Of a stretch of 6,605 nt of DNA, positions 1 to 4,630 are shown piece by piece. The position numbers and the translations under genes are program-made. Within the stretch, counting starts at the first letter, position 1; the number at the start of each line of letters is the position of its first letter. This DNA is from CBDULQ01 sp965368115. GTDB lineage: Bacteria > Pseudomonadota > Gammaproteobacteria > SZUA-229. The stretch covers positions 1 to 6,605 of the forward strand of contig CBDULQ010000207.1 in the NCBI GenBank assembly GCA_965368115.1, in the 5' to 3' direction. Under the pieces are notes generated by a model, which saw only the letters and a program-made list of their open reading frames with translations, was not told the DNA's origin and searched no databases.

Positions 1-1352
1 GTCACCATGCCGCCCCGTTCACCCCAGGCGGAGGCCGGCAGTTTAACGCTGGCGTAACGCGTGGTATCAGTTTCGGCGACACAGTCGGACACCACCAGCA
101 ACGGACAATGGGCCAGCGCTTCCCGCACCCGGTTGTTGTTGGGCAGACTCACCGCCGGGTTGGTGCCCATCACCCACAGGGCTTTGACCTTGTCGTCGAG
201 AATGGCTTCGAACAGGTCGACGGCTTTCAGACCTTCTTTCTCCGCAATCACCGGCGAAGCCCAGTGCTGCTGGACGATGGCGCGATGATCTGCATTGGCG
301 ATTTCCATGTGCGCCGCCAGCTGGTTGGCCAGGCCGCCCACTTCACGACCGCCCATGGCGTTGGGCTGGCCGGTGATGGAAAAGGGTCCCATGCCGGGCC
401 GGCCGATACGGCCGCTAAACAGGTGGCAGTTAATGATGCTGTTGACCTTGTCGACACCGCTGCTGGACTGGTTGACGCCCTGGGAGAACAGGGTGATCAC
501 CTTTTCCTTGCGTGCGAACAGGGCGTAGAAGGCTTCCAGATCGGCGACGTCCAGGCCACAGCTCCGCGCCACCTGATTAACGTCACCGGAGGATTCATAA
601 GCCGCATCCAGTGCCTGCTTCAGGCCCTCCGTGCAATTGTCCACGAACAGTCGGTTGATTTCCCCCACCACATTGAGATGCACCAGCAGACCATTGAACA
701 GGATGCTGTCGGTACCGGATTTGATCGGCAGATGCAGATCGGCCATTTCGCAGGTGTTGGTGCGGCGCGGGTCGATAACCACGATATTCAGATTCGGGTT
801 TTCCGCTTTCGCGCGCTTGATGCGCTGATACACCACCGGGTGACACCAGGCGGTGTTGGAGCCGGTGATCACGATCAGGTTGGCGCGTTCCAGGTCTTCA
901 TAACTACAGGGCACGGTATCGGTACCGAAGGCGCGTTTGTAACCCGCCACTGCCGAGGACATGCAAAGCCGCGAGTTGGTATCGATATTGGCGCTGCCGA
1001 TGAAGCCTTTCATCAGCTTGTTGGCCACATAGTAATCTTCGGTCAACAACTGGCCGGACACATAAAAAGCCACCGCATCGGGACCATGCGCGTCGATGAC
1101 CTTGCGAAAACCGTCGGTGACATAATCCAGCGCCTTATCCCAGTCACAACGTTGACCATCGATTTCGGGATACAGCAGGCGGCCGTCCAGTGACAGAGTT
1201 TCTCCCAGCGCCGCGCCCTTCGAGCACAGACGCCCCTGGTTGGCGGGATGGTTGGGATTGCCGCGCACGCGGACCTGGTCACCCTCGACATTCACCAGTA
1301 CGCCGCAGCCGACGCCGCAATAGGGACAGGTGGTTCGGATTTCTTCAGACAT
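1..1352 (-). CDS. nasA: Assimilatory nitrate reductase catalytic subunit, N-terminal half (cut by window edge)
   Basis: Molybdopterin oxidoreductase that reduces nitrate to nitrite for nitrogen assimilation in the cytoplasm. I translated the minus strand from the ATG at 1352-1350; it stays open for 450 codons to the left edge. The N-terminus carries a [4Fe-4S] motif with cysteines at residues 9, 12, 16 and 43 (CPYCGVGC, then LCSKG with the conserved Lys45). The motif TNSRLCMSS gives Cys130 as the expected molybdenum ligand. Further family blocks are GSNTAWCHPV, IDPRRTNTC, SGRIGRPGMGPFS followed by TGQPNAMGGREVGG, and WVMGTNPAVSLP. There is no twin-arginine signal, and the Fe-S motif starts within ten residues, which argues for NasA rather than periplasmic NapA. 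The family is usually about 900 residues, so roughly half is present. An AGGA-type ribosome site lies about 10 bases upstream. A sigma-54 promoter upstream fits nitrogen-limited expression. Formate dehydrogenase is the main alternative, but Cys130 is in the nitrate-reductase context and the GRIGRPG block matches NasA. Confidence 0.93.
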   Translation of the reverse strand, partial: MSEEIRTTCPYCGVGCGVLVNVEGDQVRVRGNPNHPANQGRLCSKGAALGETLSLDGRLLYPEIDGQRCDWDKALDYVTDGFRKVIDAHGPDAVAFYVSGQLLTEDYYVANKLMKGFIGSANIDTNSRLCMSSAVAGYKRAFGTDTVPCSYEDLERANLIVITGSNTAWCHPVVYQRIKRAKAENPNLNIVVIDPRRTNTCEMADLHLPIKSGTDSILFNGLLVHLNVVGEINRLFVDNCTEGLKQALDAAYESSGDVNQVARSCGLDVADLEAFYALFARKEKVITLFSQGVNQSSSGVDKVNSIINCHLFSGRIGRPGMGPFSITGQPNAMGGREVGGLANQLAAHMEIANADHRAIVQQHWASPVIAEKEGLKAVDLFEAILDDKVKALWVMGTNPAVSLPNNNRVREALAHCPLLVVSDCVAETDTTRYASVKLPASAWGERGGMV

Positions 1353-1398
1353 GGGTGGTTCTTTTCCTGTTTGTCTTGGTCAATTGGCAGATACTGGT

Positions 1399-1414
1399 AG
1401 CAATAACCAGGCCA
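1399..1414 (-). promoter_or_regulatory. Sigma-54 (RpoN) -24/-12 promoter for nasA
   Basis: Read on the minus strand, the site is TGGCCTGGTTATTGCT. Against the RpoN consensus TGGCACG-N4-TTGCW it matches the invariant GG-N10-GC spacing exactly and differs only at two positions of the -24 element. The predicted start of transcription is near 1388, giving a leader of about 36 bases before the nasA ATG. RpoN with NtrC is the classic control of nitrate assimilation genes, so the position and the gene agree. This rests on motif matching only. Confidence 0.72.
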
Positions 1415-1459
1415 GCCCCGTGAATCATTCCGCCATGCAGAATCAATAGCCCAATTCCA

Positions 1460-1472
1460 CAAAAGCATGATT
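1460..1472 (-). promoter_or_regulatory. Possible IHF binding site between enhancer region and sigma-54 promoter
   Basis: On the minus strand AATCATGCTTTTG matches the IHF consensus WATCAANNNNTTR with one mismatch (T for A at position 6). It lies about 70-85 bp upstream of the predicted start near 1388, where IHF commonly bends DNA at RpoN promoters. The motif is degenerate and the region is AT-rich, so chance occurrence is quite possible. Confidence 0.3.
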
Positions 1473-1503
1473 CAGCTCAATATGGGATGCCTGCGGATTC
1501 GAT

Positions 1504-1556
1504 AAAAAATAACTCATGCGGTACAGACAGTTATGCAGCTCTGTTAAAAACCGCAT
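1504..1556 (-). promoter_or_regulatory. Long inverted repeat followed by a T-rich run on the minus strand (enhancer site or small-RNA terminator)
   Basis: ATGCGGT (1516-1522) pairs perfectly with ACCGCAT (1550-1556). Directly inside it, ACAGA (1523-1527) pairs with TCTGT (1540-1544), leaving a 12-base loop and a 5-base bulge. On the minus strand the helix is followed within four bases by TTATTTTTT (1512-1504), so it resembles an intrinsic terminator or attenuator. It sits upstream of the predicted nasA sigma-54 promoter (about -128 to -168) and no minus-strand gene ends here. It is therefore either a protein-binding inverted repeat at enhancer distance, or the end of an unannotated short minus-strand transcript starting between about 1560 and 1740. 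Confidence 0.45.
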
Positions 1557-1664
1557 CAAGTTGATCAGAATATGATCAAACACTAATCAAAGTCGTGCTC
1601 TCTACAATAAAATTTTTTGATCAAGAAAGCACTGGAAACATTCAATTTTAAGGTAGAGAATCAA
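1555..1664. repeat. Cluster of TTGAT/ATCAA elements in the divergent control region
   Basis: ATCAA occurs at 1555-1559, 1575-1579, 1586-1590, 1620-1624 and 1660-1664. TTGAT on the plus strand at 1561-1565 and 1617-1621 completes two palindromes: TTGATCA-N5-TGATCAA (1561-1579) and TTGATCAA (1617-1624). The starts are spaced 20, 11, 34 and 40 bp apart, close to whole helical turns. The half-site resembles the FNR/Anr half-site, but no pair has the required TTGAT-N4-ATCAA arrangement. A binding array for a regulator of nasA and/or the plus-strand gene is an inference. Confidence 0.5.
1603..1608 (+). promoter_or_regulatory. Possible -10 box for the host attachment protein gene
   Basis: TACAAT matches the -10 consensus at five of six positions on the plus strand, about 132 bases upstream of the ATG at 1741. 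No good -35 hexamer lies 16-18 bp upstream. The palindrome 1561-1579 is centred about 45 bp before the implied start, where an activator might substitute for one. The evidence is weak; other AT-rich hexamers nearby are also possible. Confidence 0.25.
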
Positions 1665-1740
1665 ATTAAACCCTGACCAGAAGGAGGCCTCTAATTTTCT
1701 CTGTTACCCAATAAACACTCATTACGCAAGGAGTACCCTT

Positions 1741-2178
1741 ATGCCAAAAACCTGGGTTGTCGTTGCAGAAAGCAGCCGAGCAAAAATCTACGAGTTACAA
1801 AAGCGTAATCTCCCCCTTAAAGAGCTGGAAGGCTTTGCCCACACACCGTCGCGTGTTCATGAACAGGCACTCACCTCAGACTTACCGGGTCGTTCCCAGG
1901 ACAGCCGTGGTCACGGCAGTCACAAAATGGGCACACAGGTCAGTGCAAAAGAGCACGAATCCATGGAGTTCGCCAGAACCATCGGCCAGCACCTGGATGC
2001 GGCGCATTACAAAGGCAAGTTCGATAAACTCATCATCATGTCGCCTCCCGGCTTCCTCGGTCAGCTCAGAAAGCAGCTCAGCGCGGAAACCCGTCGTTCG
2101 GTGCATTCCGAAATCGACAAGAACCTGGTCCGCCACAACACCGCGGACATTCAACAGCATTTACCGTTTCATATTTAA
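1741..2178 (+). CDS. Host attachment protein family (PF10116-like)
   Basis: A 145-residue soluble protein without a signal peptide or membrane segment. The N-terminal block (residues 4-18, TWVVVAESSRAKIYE) and the C-terminal block around 100-141 (SPPGFLGQLR, then KNLVRHNTADIQQHLP) are typical of the 'protein required for attachment to host cells' family. Its middle (about 42-75) is a Ser/Gly/His-rich, probably flexible loop. The family name comes from an early genetic association; the fold is related to the archaeo-eukaryotic release-factor-like (baeRF) proteins, and the molecular role in most bacteria is unknown. The start is well supported: AAGGAG at 1728-1733 lies seven bases before the ATG. 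The gene stands alone, divergent from nasA and with its own terminator at 2204-2231. An overlapping frame at 1757-2197 has no comparable family blocks and is a shadow. Confidence 0.88.
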   Translation: MPKTWVVVAESSRAKIYELQKRNLPLKELEGFAHTPSRVHEQALTSDLPGRSQDSRGHGSHKMGTQVSAKEHESMEFARTIGQHLDAAHYKGKFDKLIIMSPPGFLGQLRKQLSAETRRSVHSEIDKNLVRHNTADIQQHLPFHI

Positions 2179-2203
2179 TACATCCACATCTGCATAAGGA
2201 ATT

Positions 2204-2231
2204 AAGCCTGGCCTGGTTGCCAGGCTTTTTT
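2204..2231 (+). terminator. Intrinsic terminator after the host attachment protein gene
   Basis: AAGCCTGGC (2204-2212) pairs perfectly with GCCAGGCTT (2219-2227) around the loop CTGGTT and runs into six T residues (2226-2231). It starts 26 bases after the stop codon and separates this gene from the DUF4382 gene. Confidence 0.9.
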
Positions 2232-2317
2232 ATTTTCCGATGAATGTCGCAGAACGGACCATCCCGGTTTTGTTAACATATTCGATAACTTCAACACATT
2301 AAATGATAAGGCCGAAT

Positions 2318-3190
2318 ATGTTGTACCCATTCAAAAACCTGTCATACCTGCTGGTGGCTGCACTGGTCTGCAGCGCAGGCCTCTACGCATGCAGCAACGA
2401 CAGCCAGGACACCGGTAGTCTGTCTCTGGCTATTACCGACGCCCCGGTGGACGGCGCTCAGTCTGTCGTCGTCACCTTCACCTCGGTACTCATCAAACCG
2501 GCATCCGGAGAAGCCGAGATCATCATGCTGGATCAACCTCTGCAGATCGATCTGCTTAATCTGTCCGGCACCAGCTCCACCGTATTACTTGACGACATGG
2601 TACTCACCGCCGGTGATTACGAATGGATTCGTCTGGCCATCGACGACGATCCGGCCATGACCTACATCGTCGACAGCATGGGCCAGCAACACAGTTTGCG
2701 CATTCCCAGCGGCGACACCACAGGCCTGAAACTGAACCGCGAATTCAACATCGCCAGCGACGGTGAAATATCCTTCACCATTGATTTCGATCTGCGCAAA
2801 TCAGTCCACATGACCGGCAACGGCCAGTACATGATGCGCCCCACATTGCGCATTGTTGAGACCGAACAGGCCGCTTCATTGAGCGGTAGTGTCGACAACA
2901 CACTGGTCACCGAAGGTTGCGCGCCCGGCGTGTACCTGTTCAATGCGGAACGGGTGCTGGATGATCTGGACGGCGTCGATGATCCGATCTTCAGCAGCGC
3001 GCTGCCGGAACAGGGCCCCTTCACATACAGTGCAGGCTTTCTGCCACCGGGTGACTATCGGATCGGCTTTACCTGTGATGCGGGTCAGGATGCCAACGAT
3101 GAAGACGATGTACTGAGCTTCTCACACGAAACGATCGTCACCCTGGGTGCCGGCGAAGACGCGGTATTCGACTTCGGTCCATCGACCTGA
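2318..3190 (+). CDS. DUF4382 lipoprotein
   Basis: A secreted protein of 290 residues from the ATG at 2318. I prefer this start to the in-frame ATG at 2303 because AAGG at 2308-2311 is six bases upstream, and it puts Lys directly before the hydrophobic segment. The signal sequence ends in GLYAC, a lipobox-like site, with Cys25 (Cys30 from 2303) as the probable lipidated residue. It is followed by a short polar linker (SNDSQDTG). Using the long numbering, residues about 38-187 form the DUF4382 domain: LSLAITDAPVD at its start, LLNLSGTSS in the middle, and DFDLRKSV and MRPTLRIV at its end. Residues about 190-295 look like a second beta-sandwich, with Cys206 and Cys258 placed to form a disulfide. 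The protein is strongly acidic, including DDLDGVDD and DANDEDD runs that could bind calcium. It probably sits on the periplasmic face of an envelope membrane. Function is unknown; the domain boundaries are by eye. Confidence 0.85.
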   Translation: MLYPFKNLSYLLVAALVCSAGLYACSNDSQDTGSLSLAITDAPVDGAQSVVVTFTSVLIKPASGEAEIIMLDQPLQIDLLNLSGTSSTVLLDDMVLTAGDYEWIRLAIDDDPAMTYIVDSMGQQHSLRIPSGDTTGLKLNREFNIASDGEISFTIDFDLRKSVHMTGNGQYMMRPTLRIVETEQAASLSGSVDNTLVTEGCAPGVYLFNAERVLDDLDGVDDPIFSSALPEQGPFTYSAGFLPPGDYRIGFTCDAGQDANDEDDVLSFSHETIVTLGAGEDAVFDFGPST

Positions 3191-3208
3191 ACAACAACTC
3201 GCTGCATC

Positions 3209-3237
3209 AAAAAAGCCGTCCTCGGGACGGCTTTTTT
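3209..3237. terminator. Bidirectional intrinsic terminator between convergent genes
   Basis: AAAAAAGCCGTCC (3209-3221) pairs perfectly with GGACGGCTTTTTT (3225-3237) around a three-base loop. It ends in T residues on both strands, so it can stop transcription of the DUF4382 gene from the left and of the small gene ending at 3263 from the right. Confidence 0.92.
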
Positions 3238-3262
3238 ATTGGTGATAAATGGGGTCGACTGT

Positions 3263-3652
3263 TTATTCAGGCACACCCTGCCAGAGCATTTCATAACCCA
3301 CTTCATAGGTTTCTTCACACTTCTCCGCCAGAGCGCTGAACTTTTCGTTGAACACCTTATCCGCATGGGATTCTTCGTGCTGATCGAACGACTGCCAGTA
3401 GGTCAGGATGGCGATATGATCATCGGTGGTACGTTCCGGCGGTGCGACCGAACCTTCATCGGAAATAAAGCCGGTAAACTTGAACACCTGACCGCCGATG
3501 AAACCGCCCTGGTCGTCACCGTAGGTGTTCTTCACCACATTGCACATTTCGCCCAGTTCCATTTCAACGTCTTCAACCGTGACACCGGGTTTCAGCTTGA
3601 CCACGTTGAACAGCATGACACAACCAAATGGAATGGTAATCGGATGAAACAT
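3263..3652 (-). CDS. Small ABM/Dabb-like (dimeric alpha-beta barrel) protein of unknown function
   Basis: A 129-residue, acidic, probably cytosolic protein with no signal peptide or membrane span. The first half has a hydrophobic strand (residues 10-20, ending LFNVVKL), the turn KPGV and an amphipathic helix (about 26-42). A second strand region follows (FIGGQVFKFTGF, 51-62). The second half shows HIAILTYWQSFDQHEESH (79-96) and then a helix with NEKFSAL. The strand-Trp-x-Ser-x-x-x-x-His pattern with surrounding helices resembles antibiotic-biosynthesis-monooxygenase and Dabb-type ferredoxin-like barrels, where it lies at a ligand pocket. I do not recognise a specific family. The start has a perfect AGGAGG four bases upstream, preferred over the internal Met13. 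The gene is a single unit: it shares the terminator at 3209-3237 and is separated from adk by another terminator. The assignment to the superfamily is inference; that the gene is real is well supported. Confidence 0.75.
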   Translation of the reverse strand: MFHPITIPFGCVMLFNVVKLKPGVTVEDVEMELGEMCNVVKNTYGDDQGGFIGGQVFKFTGFISDEGSVAPPERTTDDHIAILTYWQSFDQHEESHADKVFNEKFSALAEKCEETYEVGYEMLWQGVPE

Positions 3653-3684
3653 AAAGCCTCCTGGGGGATTTTTTCAGTTCTAAA

Positions 3685-3690
3685 GTTATA
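3685..3690 (-). promoter_or_regulatory. Possible -10 box for the ABM-like gene
   Basis: On the minus strand TATAAC lies 32 bases before the ATG at 3652, with the strong AGGAGG site in between. No good -35 hexamer is present 16-18 bp upstream. The gene needs its own promoter because adk ends in a strong terminator just upstream. Confidence 0.35.
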
Positions 3691-3719
3691 GACCAGATGA
3701 CCCCGTGACACAGGAAAAA

Positions 3720-3729
3720 TTCCCGGGAA
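3720..3729. repeat. 10-bp perfect palindrome TTCCCGGGAA
   Basis: A self-complementary decamer between the adk terminator and the putative promoter of the ABM-like gene, about 45 bp upstream of its inferred transcription start. It could be an operator, but a single short palindrome is weak evidence. Confidence 0.3.
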
Positions 3730-3754
3730 CGTCAACAGGCGATTTCAGCAGGCG

Positions 3755-3787
3755 AAAAAAAAGCGGAAAACCTTCCGGTTTTCCGCT
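3755..3787 (-). terminator. Intrinsic terminator of adk
   Basis: AGCGGAAAACC (3762-3772) and GGTTTTCCGCT (3777-3787) form a perfect 11-bp stem with a four-base loop. On the minus strand it is followed by eight T residues (3762-3755). It lies 29 bases after the adk stop codon. Confidence 0.94.
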
Positions 3788-3816
3788 CTGCACGGCGAGC
3801 ACAGTTCGTAGAAAAA

Positions 3817-4458
3817 CTACATACCGATGCGTTGCTTGATCGCGTCGATCACGGCTTCACTGGACGTGGCCGATACGGTCAGCAGCATGCCTTCTTTTTC
3901 GTAAAAGCCGGCCAGCGGTGCGGTTTTTTCGTTGTATACATCGAGACGGTTACCGATGGCTTCTTCGGTTTCGTCGTCACGTTGCACCACGTCGCCACCG
4001 CACTTGTCGCACTTGCCTTCCACCTTCGGCGGATGCGATTTGACGTTGTAGATGGCGCCGCAATCGACACAGGTACGACGGGTGGTCAGACGATCCAGGA
4101 TCACGTCACGGGGTACGTCAATGTTGACCACGCAGTCCAGTTGTTCACCCATTTTGGCGAGCAGATCTTTCAGCGCTTCGGCCTGGGGAATGGTGCGCGG
4201 GAAACCGTCCAGCAGGTAACCTTTCTTGCAGTCGTCTTCTTTCAGACGTTCTTCCATGATGCCCATGATCAGGTCATCGGATACCAGGTCGCCGGCTTTC
4301 ATCGCGGCTTCCGCTTTCTTGCCCAGCTCGGTACCGGCCGCCACTGCAGCGCGCAGAATGTCGCCGGTGGAAATCTGTACGGAGCCGTCGATTTGAGTGA
4401 GCATTTTGGCGACCGTGCCCTTACCTGCGCCGGGCGCGCCTAACAGAATCAGTTTCAT
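3817..4458 (-). CDS. adk: Adenylate kinase, long form with zinc-type LID
   Basis: Catalyses AMP + ATP to 2 ADP in the cytoplasm, keeping adenine nucleotides balanced. The 213-residue length is normal for the bacterial long form. The P-loop GAPGAGKGT is at residues 7-15 with Lys13. The AMP-binding segment STGDILR is at 30-36 (Arg36) and DGFPRT at 84-89 (Arg88). Arg123 and Arg127/128 lead into the LID. The LID has Cys130, Cys133, Cys150 and Cys153 in a CxxC...CxxC arrangement, which in this family coordinates structural zinc. The E. coli enzyme has a non-cysteine, hydrogen-bonded network at these positions. RDDETEEAIGNRL (160-172) supplies the later catalytic arginines. AGGGG six bases before the ATG supports the start. 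The gene follows the SulP gene by 172 bp in the same orientation and ends in a strong terminator. Confidence 0.97.
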   Translation of the reverse strand: MKLILLGAPGAGKGTVAKMLTQIDGSVQISTGDILRAAVAAGTELGKKAEAAMKAGDLVSDDLIMGIMEERLKEDDCKKGYLLDGFPRTIPQAEALKDLLAKMGEQLDCVVNIDVPRDVILDRLTTRRTCVDCGAIYNVKSHPPKVEGKCDKCGGDVVQRDDETEEAIGNRLDVYNEKTAPLAGFYEKEGMLLTVSATSSEAVIDAIKQRIGM

Positions 4459-4554
4459 GGTGTACCCCTGTTTTTTTATTGAGCAAATGCGCGTGCAGCG
4501 GTTGCAGCCGCACGGCGGAATCTATGGAATGATTATGTGGGACCGCATTGTGCC

Positions 4555-4568
4555 CGCCCCGCGGGGCG
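4555..4568. repeat. 14-bp GC palindrome in the SulP-adk intergenic region
   Basis: CGCCCCGCGGGGCG is perfectly self-complementary. No T-run follows on either strand, so it is not a standard intrinsic terminator. It lies within the probable adk leader, about 100 bases before the ATG, and could act as an operator or RNA hairpin. Confidence 0.4.
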
Positions 4569-4585
4569 AACTCCAAGCTAAAAAT

Positions 4586-4591
4586 TTTATA
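4586..4591 (-). promoter_or_regulatory. Possible -10 box for adk
   Basis: On the minus strand TATAAA within an AT-rich patch (ATATAAAATTTTT) lies about 130 bases before the adk ATG and downstream of the SulP stop codon. No convincing -35 is visible. If used, adk has its own promoter and a leader of about 120 bases including the GC palindrome. Confidence 0.3.
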
Positions 4592-4630
4592 TGCGGATAA
4601 ATACGCGCGAATGCTGGGGAAAAGGCGTGC

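Noticed and set aside
108..1193. Long plus-strand open frame of 361 codons
   Set aside because: It is the antisense shadow of nasA. The minus strand gives continuous, fully recognisable nitrate reductase motifs, whereas this frame is His/Gln-rich with no family match.
1561..1579. FNR/Anr box
   Set aside because: The half-sites TTGAT and ATCAA are present, but the gap is nine bases instead of the required four.
1353..1600. NasR/NasT-type ANTAR antitermination leader for nasA
   Set aside because: I looked for paired hexaloop hairpins with A at loop position 1 and G at position 4 and found none. The likely promoter also lies downstream of the terminator-like hairpin.
1681..1687. AAGGAGG ribosome-site-like sequence upstream of the host attachment gene
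   Set aside because: No ATG, GTG or TTG start follows within usable distance, so it does not mark a small gene.
2303..2317. Upstream ATG start for the DUF4382 lipoprotein
   Set aside because: It has no ribosome site; the ATG at 2318 has AAGG six bases upstream and gives a cleaner lipoprotein signal sequence.
3832..4443. Plus-strand open frame of 203 codons opposite adk
   Set aside because: Antisense shadow of adenylate kinase; composition is typical of a mirrored frame and it has no domain or ribosome site.
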